Part shown: positions 1 to 12,440 of the stretch, piece after piece | Position numbering within the stretch: position 1 is the stretch's first letter | How the letters are laid out: each line of letters begins with the position of its first letter | The notes under the pieces: generated by a model | The model's database searches: none | Told to the model about the DNA's origin: nothing | Seen by the model: only the letters and a program-made list of their open reading frames with translations | Translations under genes and position numbers: made by a program | DNA from: Onchocerca volvulus | Taxonomy: Eukaryota; Nematoda; Chromadorea; Rhabditida; Onchocercidae | Direction: 5' to 3' | Length of the DNA: 64,000 nucleotides | Assembly (NCBI GenBank): GCA_000499405.2 | Contig: HG738137.1 | Span: 23,234,546 to 23,298,545, forward strand

Positions 1-10
1 AAAATTGCAG

Positions 11-958
11 GTTTTCGAAACGAAACTGTTTGAGAATAAAAGATTTGTACGAACAACTTGATACGGATGGCAATGGATTATTGAGCTTTTCAGAAATGAC
101 TGATTTCCGGCGTGTCACGAACTCTTTCATGCAGAGGTTTTTCAACTTTATTTTTCATATTTTTCTCATCTAAAACTATACTCAAGACTTCATTTCTGGA
201 TACTATCTCTTGGAATTTAACTTCAATTTTCTAATCTTTTCGAAATGGACTTCCTGTAATTTTTCAGAGTTTTCGAAGTTCAACAAACTTATGATAATGA
301 TGAACTTGATTTGAGAGGATTTTGTGACCTTCTATTTGCAATGGAGCATAAGTCGGTAATTTATATTTAAAATTTCCAGTCGACAGTTTTTGATATTTTC
401 TATATGCATTTTTCATGATTAGAAAAGGCAAATGTGCTGCGGTTTTTCTTGATTTACTTTAATGTGGTTTGTTTTCATATTCGATTTGTTTGTTTAATTT
501 TTCTTTTGAAATGAAGAATTTAGGATCCTTCCGCATTGAGTTATTACTTTCGAGTGTTAGACGTTAATGGTGATAACTTATTAACTGCTTCGGATATGAA
601 TTTTTTCTATCGTGATCTTGCCAGAATGCTAGAAGATTGTTTCTCGGATGATAGTTCTCAAAAGGCGCCTTCATTCGAGGATGTCAAGAATGAAATATTC
701 GATATGTGCCATTCAAAAAATCCTGAGGGGTACGTGTAAAGAAGTATTCTCGTTTTGATATAATCAGTAATTTAGCAAAATTTGATTTGTTCAAACTTAT
801 TTGCTTGAAGTGAAATTCTGATATATTTTCTCAATTTCAGGATAACATTAAAAGAGCTGATTTCATCAGGCAAAGGTGGGACAGTGGTGGGTATGTTAAC
901 CGATCTTGATGCTTTTCTTGAATATGAAAATCGTGAAGATGTTATCTATCAAGAATAA
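11..958 (+). CDS. PP2A regulatory subunit B'' (PPP2R3C / RSA-1 type), 3' part
   Basis: Partial gene; its 5' end lies left of the window. Exons read in frame are 11-136, 268-355, 524-729 and 841-958 (TAA). The product is the C-terminal half of a B'' regulatory subunit of protein phosphatase 2A, which directs the phosphatase to centrosomes and other targets. The first exon carries a canonical EF-hand loop, DTDGNGLLSFSE, and the third a second, weaker one starting DVNGDNLLTASD. The tail motifs FEDVKNEIFDM, ITLKEL and EYENRE match what I know of the vertebrate PPP2R3C C-terminus. All introns are short and obey GT-AG with consistent phases (2, 0, 2). The C. elegans member of this family is rsa-1; that orthology is inference. 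A possible cryptic exon in the second intron was rejected because it breaks the frame. Confidence 0.87.
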
Positions 959-2006
959 GTGTATTCTGCATATTTTCTGTTTAGCTAAAAATTTTCATGT
1001 ACTTTTTTATTGAAAATGAAAATAATGTTTGGACTAAAACATGAAATGTGAATTGTTATCTCGAAGATCGATATAAAATATGGTTTGATAATGGAAATGT
1101 CCTTTTTATGCGTTAATTATGGGTCATCTATGATAGCAGTTTCTTTTAATGATTCTTTATTGTTATTACGGAATTCAGATATTTATAAAGATGAAAAGTC
1201 TTCCTGATATATAACTTTCCTTGCTTTCGTAGCAAATCTGTTTAGTATATCCATTATACGAAAGTTTATATTAAGAAAACTTGTATTTTTGCAGTGAATG
1301 TATTTTTGAGAAATTCTTATAAATTTGATTGCCTGTTCCATAAAATTTTTTAATGTTTTATGGGACAACTATACACAGTCATCTTGAACAAATTGACAAC
1401 GCTATCTTTCATGTTCTTTTCATCTTAATTCATTACTTCTTTTGTTTCCGTTTGGTATACCATCTTAAATATCTCAGTTGGTTGCAAGTTTCATACCGAG
1501 CAACTTTGTTTTGGTTACATTTTTCATATTATTATGATTAAGTTTATTGTTACATCCATGAAGTCATGCTACGGCATAGCTATAATTAAAACTGAATCGA
1601 TTTGATATATGCTCATTATCAGTTAAATATCTCTCCACGTTATTAAAATGTTATTAAAAACATTATTAAAACATTATTAAAATAGTAATACATTGGTTGT
1701 ATTTGTGCATGTAATTTTCCTTCATTTCGTTCTAATGTATTTACATTAATGTAAAATAAAGATTTCATTACTGTGTTGTTTTTTATTTTTTGTGATCTTG
1801 TCAGCTTTCGCATGCAAATTTATTTTACATAAAATGTTTCTTCAATATCCGCTGTTCGGGTTTTTATTTAAAAAATAGAAGTTTTAAAGCCGATTACGCA
1901 TTATTAGTTTGGTTTATAAATTATGATTCTTTACATCTGTTTTTTATTTTGAATTATGATTTATTACAAAGTTTATTGCTCTGCTTATTGGCTGTGATTT
2001 TTTCAG
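959..2006. other. Intergenic region between the PP2A subunit and RRS1 genes
   Basis: About 1 kb without a supported gene. It holds the 3' UTR of the PP2A subunit, an AT-rich short tandem motif (ATTATTAAAA repeated near 1640-1685) and an AATAAA at 1755-1760. A strong acceptor (TTTTTTCAG, ending 2006) lies one base before the RRS1 start codon. An AATAAA about 250 bases upstream of such an acceptor is the arrangement expected inside a nematode operon. Confidence 0.5.
1998..2006 (+). promoter_or_regulatory. Probable spliced-leader trans-splice acceptor for RRS1
   Basis: A T-rich tract ending in TTTTTTCAG lies one base before the ATG of RRS1. No upstream coding exon is needed, because the RRS1 N-terminus already looks complete. 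In nematodes this layout usually marks spliced-leader addition. A cis-spliced 5' UTR intron is the alternative. Confidence 0.5.
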
Positions 2007-2007
2007 A

Positions 2008-4793
2008 ATGGGAGAACAAGAATTTACATTGTTGTCGACAGAAATAAATAAAATTGTAGATCCATTTGTTGATGCGGGTAACTTGCTTATCATTGACAAT
2101 GATCCTCTGATAGATGAAGATTCAACAAGGTCAATTTTCTCCTTCTTTATTCCATGTTGTTGCTCTATTTTTTCCTTGGCATTCTCATTTAAATTTATGC
2201 TTGGCTATTGTTTCATTATTAGGACACATTTCAAGTTGCATGTTCGGCGATCCTGGTATTTAAATCATTTAAACATTATAGATCTTAGTACCTTTTTATT
2301 CTGGTTAATAGAATTGAATTTACTTCCATAATTTAATTCTTATAGCAAACCAAGTGAGGAACAGCTATCAGCAAAAGTTCGAGATAATGCGCAATTCTTG
2401 TTTAATAAGATATGGGAGCTGGAGAGAAAACGAATTGATGAAACTATCTGCGCAAAAGTGTGTTTTTTATTGTATTACTTATTCAGAAATTTTTATTGAC
2501 TTGAATTTTACGTGTTTCAAATCTTGTTTAGTAGTTTTGATAGTGCATCACAAATTTCCCGATGATTTGTAAGATGTTTTGCAAGTATATTGTCATATTT
2601 AATTTCTCTTCTGCAGTTGCCAGCGCCAATATTTCGACTCCCTCGAGAAAAACCTTTACCGAGTGAACGTCAACTAACGAAATGGGAGCAATATGCACAG
2701 GAAAAAGGAATACGGAAGAGAAAGAAAGATCGAAAAGTTTTTGATGAACAAACTCAGGTTGGATCTTAATTAGAAAGGATATTTTTTTTTTTTTTGGAAG
2801 GATGTGTTTTGAATGATATGAAAAACTCTTAAAGATCCACTAAAATGAAGTAGAATATTACTGTTTTTTTTATCGCCCTTAGTAGAATTATCTTGTTCCT
2901 CAATCCATGATATGATTGCAATTAACGAGAGTTTTGGTTTTTTAAGGAATGGAAAGCACGATATGGATATAAAAGGGTTAAAGATGATAGTGCTAAGGAT
3001 TGGCTAATCGAAATACCAGACAACAAAGGTAACAGGATTTTTTATTTGAAAATGATTCAACTTATAAAAACTAGTAATCAATTTCTCATTGTTGCAGTCA
3101 TGTTTTGAATAAAAACGATTTGAATTATGCTTTGAACTTTTCTCATCATTTCACATCATTTTCAGTGACATGAAAAATTATTAAAGATCCATTGATTTTT
3201 TTATTTCCATTTTTTGTTTAAAATTAATAGGATGAAATAGAATATTAAAGGAATTATATCTCAGAAGAAAAGTATGAAGCTTTAGTCTGAACTGGCAAAG
3301 AATAGTAATTCAAACCTGAACGATTTTGTAAAAGCTTTCTGTAATGTTTTTGGTTCTTCACTTACACATTTTTATCAAAAGTTTATTTCCAGATCCCATG
3401 GTTGATTACTTCGATGAACGACAGAAAGCTAAGAGAGAAAGAGTGGATAAAAATGAAATGCAACGTTTACGCAACATCGCTCGCCTAAAAGGACCAAAAA
3501 TTTCATCTGCAAACGCAACTCCACTTGGTATTGGTGTTGATTTAAATGATCGGAGTAGACATGAGGTTCGATTATTTTGATTGTTTGCGTGATTCAAATT
3601 TATGCTGCGTATCAAATAAGAAATATTCCGATATGCATATTTTATACGCCTTAATACTAGTTTTTTCGAACATTTCTTTCTGTCATGATTTTATGAAAAT
3701 CGTGGCAATGTTTTCAACAAAATAGGATGTTTCAATATAATATTGGCACATTTCTGTCTAATAACAGATGAATAACTGGATTTCGACTGATGTATCTAGC
3801 CTGAAGACTGCACCGAAAATGTGAAATGATTCGACGAACGAATTATATCATTTTTTATCCAATGAAATTATGATTAAATTATTACTGATTTTGCATTAGA
3901 TTTTAGAAAAAAACTGATTTAAATAAGATACTTTTTCTCCCTTTTTTTTAGCTAGTAAACCAAATAAATCGAGCGCGATATTCTACCGCATCTCATGGCG
4001 CATTTCAACCGGCAATTAAGAATGAAAAGAAATTGCTGAAGACGGGTAAACATCACAAGGTGGCATGATTTTATGTTTTCAATGAAAAAAAAAATGAAAT
4101 GAACCTTCAAATGTTCCACTTCGAAGACTCAAAAAAAAAAATTTCGAAAAAAGAAACTACTTCTTTGTATGAAAAACTAAAAGTGACACACTGTTTATGA
4201 ACAATTATTTTGCAGTATGAACCTAACGAGGCAGATATTTCTGGTGAGAAAAATAAGCAGTTAGAAATTCTGGATAGATTGTCTTCCAAAAATAATGTTT
4301 TAAACGAAACCCGTTTGGCAGCAAGTCAACAAAGCAATCAACAACAGTAAGTAATAATTTAAAGATTTTTAGAAATGACTGACAGTCTAAAACCGTTTCA
4401 ACTTTGGGGTCTTTTGCAAATCTTGGTTATTGTGATCTTCGGTCATTTTATATAGTATAAATCGTCTACTGGTGATAGTACGGCTGCATATTTTTATTTG
4501 GGACTCATTAAAATGACTTTTGATGTTAGCTCTGTGAATATTTCATGTAATCCATCTCTGACTAATTGGAAGTTCTTTTTTACATAGCTTAAAATGTTGT
4601 ATATTTGAATTGCGGGTGTTTAAGACATGCGAACAAAAATCAAAGTAAGGGGCCGAAACGATTGAAATCGGCTATTCATCGGCAGCAACATTTCCAAAAC
4701 AAGCTGAAGAAGATGAAAAAAACACGCGGAAACAGCATGAAAATGGGGAAGCAAAAGAAAAGTCGAGGTGGAGGAGGATCTCGCTCTTCGTGA
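2008..4793 (+). CDS. RRS1: Ribosome biogenesis regulatory protein RRS1
   Basis: Complete gene of eight exons: 2008-2129, 2346-2457, 2617-2757, 2947-3028, 3393-3565, 3952-4059, 4216-4346 and 4625-4793 (TGA). Together they encode about 345 residues with consistent phases. RRS1 is a nucleolar protein that, with RPF2, brings the 5S RNP into the pre-60S ribosomal particle. Family hallmarks seen are GNLL in the N-terminus, the RLPREKPLP block (exon 3), LTKWEQYAQEKGI, EWKARYGYKR followed by DWLIEIP (exon 4), DPMVDYF followed by ERVDKNEMQRLRN (exon 5) and the STASHGAFQ segment (exon 6). The C-terminus is very basic (lysine, arginine, glycine and serine rich), as in other RRS1 proteins, and probably carries the nucleolar signal. 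The start is fixed by an ATG directly after a strong acceptor. The length is close to that of animal orthologues. Confidence 0.95.
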
Positions 4794-4888
4794 TTTTTTT
4801 TTTTTTCACCTTCAGTACTTGTTTTCTGCAATTGAAGAAAAGAAAAAATGTTTTATTTTATTTCCGTTATGTTGTGTTTTTGTTCCGA

Positions 4889-4894
4889 AATAAA
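4889..4894 (+). terminator. Poly(A) signal of RRS1
   Basis: AATAAA about 95 bases after the RRS1 stop codon, in the expected place for 3' end formation. Confidence 0.6.
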
Positions 4895-5155
4895 ATAGAT
4901 ATTTATGACAATTTAAACCCATTAATATTAGTTAATTTACAACTTTATCTGTTTCTGGCAGCATGAAATTTGTAGTTACAAAAAATGAATAGTTTTCGAT
5001 CTCATCCATATCGAAAATATATTTACGTGAGCATTTGTTGTTTTTGAAATATGATATCACATATGCAAGGATTTGACATGGCAGGTTATCACTCCCCATT
5101 TGTATTCAAAATATGAGATTGAAAATGACGATATCATATAGAATATTTAAGTACA

Positions 5156-5254
5156 ATGTGTTTTCCAATGGCAGCACTGATAATAGAGGTTTTTGCTGGG
5201 ATAAATCCTAAGACAGTTCCATCAAATCCACTGTTGATTGAATTATTGAAGATG
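5156..5254 (+). CDS. Isolated exon-like ORF (candidate first coding exon)
   Basis: An ATG at 5156, with a second in-frame ATG at 5168, opens 33 codons that end at a good donor (GTGAGT at 5255). The peptide has a balanced composition including INPKTVPSNPLL, unlike the phenylalanine- and lysine-rich noise around it. I do not recognise it. The exon ends in phase 0 with ATG|gt, exactly like the first modelled exon of the zinc-finger gene at 26912-26962, so it could splice into that gene's second exon as a far-upstream alternative start. It could equally be a chance ORF or belong to an unseen gene. Confidence 0.3.
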
Positions 5255-6180
5255 GTGAGTTTTCAAATTTGTTAAAAAAAAAAAAAATAAAAAAACAAAA
5301 AAAAAGTTCTACCGGAAGTTTTAATATGAAGTAGAGAAGTCTGCCAGCGATGATATAAATGGAAATGTAACTTTTGACAAACGAATGATTATTTTGTTCT
5401 ATTTCATAGAAAAAGAAAAAAAAAAAAGGTGTCTCGTTAGTTTTGGTATTTGGGAAAAGCTTTATTTATTGTCGATTTTTCGCCGCTTTATGAGACAATT
5501 TATTTGTTGTCAAGTGATTTTGGTCGGTTTTGGCGGTCCCTTTTTCTTACCCTCCTCCTCTTATCCTTTTCTTGCATTATTTATTGGAAAATGGGAAATT
5601 TCACTTCCTGGTTGGCTGGCTAGTTGCACCATCGAACTTGTCATCGTCCTAAGCTTGCTTACTTCCCTCTCAACTTTGCTTCCATCTCATAGCTGTACAA
5701 ATATTCCATTCCATTGGCCAAACATACAGGCCATCGAATAATGTCCGTTAGCTAATGGCTCTTTCCATTGCTGGACATTTCTCTTTCCTTCAATCTAGCC
5801 GCTTATTCTTTACATTTTCTAATTTTCATTCTTGTTTTAATTTCTCTCAAATTTACACAAAATCTTCCTATAACTCTAGCAGTTTCTCTCGCAGCATTTC
5901 TCTGTCCTTCTCCCATCGATGAATAATCATCGGTCGGTCATCGAAAAAGCTTGGACTCTCGAGCGTGTTTGTGCTGCTCTCGAGCGTGTTTGTGCTGCAT
6001 GCCGTACTTGGCACACACATATCATCATCGTCACCCCAACAACACAACTGGGCTTATGTAAGCATCGTTTTGCTTTCTTCCTTCTTTCGGCTGTCGCTAT
6101 TTCAAATCTGCTCACTTCTAGTCAAACGAAATTTGCAAAATTCTCCCTTCTTTCCTAAAATTTCAATGATCTAAGTAAGT
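5255..6180. other. Gene-free block, relatively GC-rich
   Basis: No coding exon is supported. The stretch is less AT-rich than its surroundings and contains pyrimidine-rich tracts and a perfect 21-bp tandem duplication at 5956-5997, each copy starting CTCTCGAGCGTG. It follows the exon-like ORF directly, so a regulatory or intronic role is possible. Long ORFs here look like composition artefacts. Confidence 0.4.
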
Positions 6181-6185
6181 AAACA

Positions 6186-6257
6186 TACAATCGACATACA
6201 TACACACACATACACACATACATACATACACACACACTTACATACACATACATACAT

Positions 6258-6316
<59 letters not shown>
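6186..6316. repeat. TACA / CA microsatellite
   Basis: Mixed TACA tetranucleotide repeats passing into a long uninterrupted CA dinucleotide tract. Confidence 0.95.
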
Positions 6317-6317
<1 letters not shown>

Positions 6318-9300
6318 TTAGCTAAGTTAAAAGCTTATTGCGTCATTAACGGTCAACATGCTAGTAACTCTTGTCGTCAATTGTCGCTTCACAAAGTACA
6401 TAGCGATTTCGTCGTGAACGATCAAAGAATTGTCAATTTTTCGCAAACTACAACTTGGTGAGCTTTGCAAACAATAAAAGTTTTCTAGAATTCGCCGAAA
6501 AGTCGCTCCAATTTCGAAAAGAATTTGTTTAGAATGAAAAATTTTTTAATCATCAAATTTTAATTAATATACGATATAGAATTTATCATCTTACTCTCAA
6601 ATAATTAATAAATGTAACAATTAGTCAGTAGTATCATTGCAAAAATCACTATTCTTTAAACTTTTTTTTTTTTTTTTTCAAGGGAATGTTGCATGATCCA
6701 TTTGATATCAATAAATATTAGCTTTCGTTTATTATATCAGCGAATTCGATTGCTAATTTTTATATATTTTCCAAAATTATTGTAAAAAATCAATAAAAAT
6801 TATTTTTTCGGAATATATTTATTCGAAAAGATCGACTTTGAACTAATGTTATATCTATTACTTCTGTGAAATATTGCTAATGAAGTGTTAAGTTAATTTC
6901 AATCAAATTAATCACTATATAAAGATTTTATTTAAAATATTCTTTTTGAAATTTAGTACATTTTGGTATAAATATTTCCGAAAAATAGTTAAATTATTAC
7001 GAGCAAAAATTATGCGCTATTTTAATATTTCAACATAACTTCAGCCTTGAAATACTATGCATTGGCTTAGGTTTAAATAACAAGACTTGAGCCAAAAACT
7101 AATTTCAGGACTTTCTTCTTTTTTTTTTTGTTAAGATGAAATTTTCCTCATTTCACACCTCCAGTAGATTAAAAACTGGCAAGTATCCAGTGGATTAAAA
7201 ATTGGCTTATATTACGGTAGTAGTCATCAATAGGTTGAAGAAAGAACATTCATAGGACAAAAAAGATCAGAAGAAATAAACTCTGTGACAACGGTCAAAA
7301 TAAGTATTTTTTTTTCTGGAAGAGATTTTTGACGATCGATTTCAATTTCTCGAACTGTTCAATGTGATCTATGGACTGATTATTTCTTATCAAAACAATC
7401 TTTTTTTTTTCTTTTCCTGGAAATGGTTTTTGAGCGGTTGATTTAAATTTCTCTAATTGTTCACAGTAATCGATGGAGTGATTGCTTCTTGGTACAGATG
7501 ATACAGATTGACAAACTATGCTAACTAATTCAATTTCTACTTCTAAAAATCGTCATGTTTTGATGCTAAAGTTTAATTAGAGGAAATAGCATGTGAAGAA
7601 GATCAGATGACAGCAAATAAAGGTCGTCGAAAAGCTGGAAAGCAAAGGTGTACAGAGATTGATTTCGAGAGTACATGATAGTATGGCACGAAGGTATTGA
7701 TCTGGGTATAAACTGCTAGCTAGATATTTTAAGAAGAGTGGAAGTGAGAGAATAATCAGAAGTGTTTCTCAGAAGCTTCTCGAATGGATGGATATTTCCT
7801 TCGAAGCGATGACTATTTTTGGAATTTTGTTAATTATCTAGGCTTATTATCTAAGTTTCTAGCTATTCCAATTTATCACAATGGTGAAAATTTCAAAAAA
7901 AACTTTTTTTTTTTAAGGAAAAAATAAAGTTTTAATTATATAATTTTACATTAATCATATTTGTCTCGAATGTAATTAGTCGTTGTAGCCACTTATGAAT
8001 TGATACAGCGTAAGTAGTATTATTAATTTCCTTCCTCTGTTGACGAATTGAAAGATTATAAAAGTTTTAAACTGCTATTTTCAAAAAAAAAAGAAGGAAC
8101 TTTTGGCATATAAAACGACCAACAAGGAAATAAATTTTGAAACGATTTCGTTATTGGTTGCAGCAAATTAGCAGCGTAACGCTCATTTTTTATTTCTTTT
8201 TTTTTTCTTTTTTTCTTGTGTAACAAGTGCTTCTTTTTTGTTACAATATGGTATATTTACCAACGATTTTTGCAAGTGAACTATATCAATCATTTCCTTT
8301 TCCTTTTTTTTTTTTGTTGAAAATTTTCTATAAGAGAGATAAAAGTTAGAGAATGCGCGTTAAAGGTGTGTGATATTCGTTGACTTAAAGGTTAGTAGTA
8401 CTTTTATAGCTTCAATTAATAAGTTCATTAAATGCTTTCATCAAAAAAATTCTGTTGAAAATTCAATTGTATCAGTGAAGTGTGTATCGAAACTAATTTG
8501 ATGCACGCTTCTCTTTAGTTAATAGCAAATTATTTTACCGTAGTAAATTATCTTTGTCACACTTTGTTGCATTTTCAATAATTTAGATTTTCCGATATTA
8601 TTTCAAAATTGTAAATCGTATAGTCAAGCTGTTAGATGAAATTTCAATTTCAGAGTGGACTGATAAGTGAAATCATAAGAAGAAAATTTGAGGAAATTTA
8701 TAAATTTTATAATTTACTTAAAAATTTTTGAAAAACATTACCTAATAAAATACTTCAAATCGATTCATTCATTTTCTTAATCGATATTCTTCTATCCAGT
8801 TTGATAAATATTTAAAGTCTTTTCAAGCATGAAGTTAGAATGCATAGCAGATTAGAGATAAGATAATTCTTCTTGATGCTTTGGTGAATTCTAATCATCA
8901 ACTCACTTGATGATTCGAAAATTAGAAGCAAAGCATTGTTGATTTGGATTTGGACAAAATTTGAGTACAAAGGATGAATTTAAGGATGAAATGAATTTAA
9001 ATATCTTATTACATCGTCAGATTTAAAGACAAGGAAATTGCTAAAGCATTTTTAAAGAAGCCGAAAAGGAAATGTTCGAATAGGAAATAATTTGTAAAAA
9101 AAAAAAAAAGAAATCTTAGCTTATTAAGTAGTTGATTGCGTCATCCATTTTTATTCTAAGTGGGAGAAAAAAAAAGATTTTCTTTTGAATATTTTCATCA
9201 AAACTTTCACTTTTTTTTCTTCCATTAAATTCAGCCTAAACATTATTTCTTCCTTTTTCCTATTTCCTATTTCTCATCTCTTCCTTTTTCCCTTTTTTTT

Positions 9301-9442
9301 TTTTTTTCAAATTAGGAAATGTTTAAATATTTAACAAAGTAATATTATATTTATTTATTTTTAAATATTATAATTTATAAAATAAAAGACAAGAAAGATG
9401 CTTTTTGCCTTTTGACCATCATTCAGGCAGTGGTTCATTCTA
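6317..9442. other. Gene-free AT-rich stretch
   Basis: No exon chain on either strand could be supported. It holds many homopolymer T and A runs and two of the three TTGCGTCAT motifs of this block (6338 and 9136). Confidence 0.5.
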
Positions 9443-9603
9443 TCCATTTACCCATTCATTCGAATATTTTACCCATCCATCCATCCATCTGTTCAAACAA
9501 AAACAACTTCTATCTACCTATCCATCCATTCGGGCATTTTATCCACCCATTCATCTATCCATTCGGGCATTTTACCCAACCCATTCATCTATCCATCCAT
9601 TCC
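9443..9603. repeat. CATC/ATCC-rich minisatellite
   Basis: About three imperfect copies of a unit of roughly 35 bp containing CCATTCGGGCATTTTA, inside a CCATC/CATT tetranucleotide-rich tract. Long ORFs read through it because of its periodicity and are not taken as genes. Confidence 0.85.
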
Positions 9604-9844
9604 TGTTAGTCTCATCTTTTCGTCGTCTCCTTTGCTCCTTCACAATTTGTCAATGAAGCAAAAACACTGGAAGAGGAAGGAAGGAAAAAGAGAAAAGACC
9701 GAAAATTGCCAGAAATTCGAAGCTTTTTACTTCCTTGCTGAAATGTTACAAGAAAATGAGAGCACAGCTTGCTTGCTATAAATATATCTGCTAGTAGTAC
9801 ACATTAGAAACACAAACTGATCCATTCCTTTCATTTTTTCCTTC

Positions 9845-9847
<3 letters not shown>

Positions 9848-9898
<51 letters not shown>
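9848..9898. repeat. CT dinucleotide microsatellite
   Basis: Uninterrupted CT repeat of about 50 bases, followed at 9923-9944 by a poly(A) run. Confidence 0.95.
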
Positions 9899-9903
<5 letters not shown>

Positions 9904-9944
9904 CCTAATTTTTGATTAAATTAAAAAAAAAAAAAAAAAAAAAA

Positions 9945-12316
9945 CACGATATTGTGTATAACTTAGATTTGTTCGATCTATTTATTTCTCATACAGTTAA
10001 TTATCATCATTTGAATTGCAATTAATTTGTCATCATTCATTTATTATAAACAAAATATTGACTATTATATGTATATTTCAATAATAAGAATACAAAGCAT
10101 TGAAGCAAAAATTTACAGATTGGGGAAAATTCAGTGCAACAATAAGAAGATTAAATTCTGAAATGATAAAATCAACGAGATTTGTTGAATTTCGTTTTCA
10201 CTTCTATTTTAACACTAATACAAATTATCATCAAAAGTTTCTTACATTTTGCGACATTTTTTTTGCTTCAATTTATTTTCCATTTCTATCTGAATCAACA
10301 TTCAACGTGATATACTTTGCTTATTAAAAGGTTATTCTTTTAATTTCAATTTACTTTTAATATTTCGCATACTTTAGTTGCTGTTTTTCTGCGATTAACT
10401 TGTCGTGAAAATAAAAAAGATTTTGGGGAAAATTTTTTGGAAATTGAAGCATTCGCGGAGCTGATATATTTGTTGTAAAGCAAAAGCTTTGTTATAATTT
10501 ATTGCCGTAATTTATTGCCGCAACTATGTTACAATACAATTTATGGACGAATATTGAAATACATGATATAGCTAATCCTTCCTTTATATTGAAATATGAC
10601 AAAGATAAAAAGAGAATTCATATTTTATCCCGTATAAAATCTTATCATAATCCTGTGATATGATATTTTCAATCAGTGCTATTTCTGAATTAACATTTAA
10701 TTAGCGCTACTTCTGAATTGAGTATGAATAAAGAAATGGTGCTCTTTCCGTTTATTTTCTCATTCAAAATCTACAAAAAGTAAAAAGGATGAAGATAATG
10801 ATATTTAAGCAAGAATAAATTGCTAAAGATCTTTGATGATGCATTATTATTCAGGAATTCAGACATCAAACTTCCTCTTTCATAAATTCTTCATTCCATC
10901 TCTATCATTTGCACGTCAGAATAAATATCATATCCGAAATATCTGATTAAACAATCACTGCTAGCAATAAATGAGTATTAAATACCATTCCATTTGAATA
11001 TTTCATTCAAAATTACATTATCCTTTTCACATATACGTTTTTTTTTACAATGAATTCTCATAATTGCTTCCCGCAAAAAATTCTCCCATACATCATCAAT
11101 TTCAATCAAGAGAGAAGATGCATGAGTTTAAATCTCGAATTCTGAAAATTCTTTCTCGACCCGAACAAAAGAGCTGCCAATTTATATCCTGCAAGTGATT
11201 ATACTAATAATTGCTCGATATTGCAGCAATAGCATATTATCATTTTCATAGCTATTATCAAACTTCTCCTCATCTGAAAAATGCTGAATTTTGTAATCTT
11301 TCTATTTCTAAATATTTGGCGAGGTCAAAGTTCACAATTTTATAAAATTTCTTCATAAAATAGGAAATGAAGATAAGGTTTGTTTCTTTTCCTGTCATAC
11401 TACCTCTTCAATCATTGGGAAAAAAACCAAATACAAATTTCAAGTACAAATGTCCTTTTATAGCGTATTTTCTGCATACTTATCATTCCGTTTTTTTTCT
11501 TTTTTCTTTTTTTAAATAAGAAGAATAAATGAAAGAATTGATGTTTGTGTGCCATTAAACTTGAATAGCCTGTCTGCTCTTTTACTGTCTATTAAATTTG
11601 ACAAATAGCTATGAATTTAACAGATTTTTTTTCGGTCATTTAGTTAGAATATTTTAGTCTGGACCGGACGAAGCACTAATTTTTCACGTGTAAGAAATAC
11701 TAACTGAAAAAATAATGTTTGATTGGCTTTCGACGAAACTTCCGCTACCGATATTTGAAGAACACATTTTTTTGATGACTGATAGTAGAGTGGTAAAAAA
11801 TCTTTTTTTTAAAGCTAAATTTTATTGCTATTTTAGAAAATTAATGCAGAAAGAAATAAAAAAAACTTTTTTTTTAAAAAAAAATTGATTATTTAATATA
11901 ATCAATTAATAATTACGATTAATTGATTATATTAAACAATCAATTTTTTTTTTTTTTGTGCAATAAAAATAATTCTTCATAATCACAACCTTCCTTCATT
12001 TTGAAAATTCATTCTAGAAAAATTTCTTTTTTTATTTTTTTTATTTCTTTATTTTCACTTTTTTATTTTTTATAAAATTTTTTTATTGCAAGCAAAATAC
12101 AATTTGAAATTATATGTGTGTGTGTGTGTGTTTTTGATGATTCTATTTCAATTATTTTTCTCAAAATAAAAAATGGAATGAAAATGAAAAGCACTCGTTG
12201 TCATGTCCATTGTATTGGCTATTTCTCTGACCATAAACTACTTTTGATATCCACTATTATAAGCATTATTGATTCCAATGTTTCTACTGTCTAAAATTCA
12301 TATTCTTATGTAGGAC
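9945..12316. other. Gene-free AT-rich stretch
   Basis: No coding exon is supported on either strand. It contains an AT-rich inverted repeat near 11874-11955 (an A-rich ATTGATTATTTAATATAATC arm mirrored downstream) and a short TG repeat at 12115-12132. Confidence 0.45.
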
Positions 12317-12440
12317 CATTTAGGAGCCTGGTTCAACGAGGCTCCAAATGCTTGGAACTGGTGCGAGCTACTGTCAAATTCCCATATACATGTTTGAGAT
12401 GAGGCCATTGAAGAGCCTGGTTCAGCTAGGCTCCAAATGG
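12317..12440. repeat. Tandem pair of small hairpin elements
   Basis: Two diverged copies of a unit of about 88 bp, each with a short perfect-core hairpin. Copy 1 spans 12317-12350 and copy 2 spans 12405-12440. Both have the stem GAGCCT / AGGCTC and a 9-base loop beginning GGTTCA. Outer CATT/AATG pairs extend the stem to about 11-12 pairs with a small bulge. Both copies are followed by CTACTGTCAAA. The stems are too short for ordinary microRNA precursors. A conserved structured element or MITE remnant is possible. Confidence 0.6.

Noticed and set aside
423..466. Extra exon in the PP2A subunit gene, flanked by AG and GT and reading ANVLRFFLIYFNV.
   Set aside because: Its 44-base length would break the frame between two phase-0 exons, and joining the neighbours directly reproduces the known family sequence.
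5385..5741. 118-codon ORF.
   Set aside because: Biased phenylalanine/leucine/serine composition from pyrimidine-rich DNA, with no domain and no splice context.
9405..9656. Two overlapping ORFs rich in histidine, proline and isoleucine.
   Set aside because: They arise from the CATC tetranucleotide repeat.
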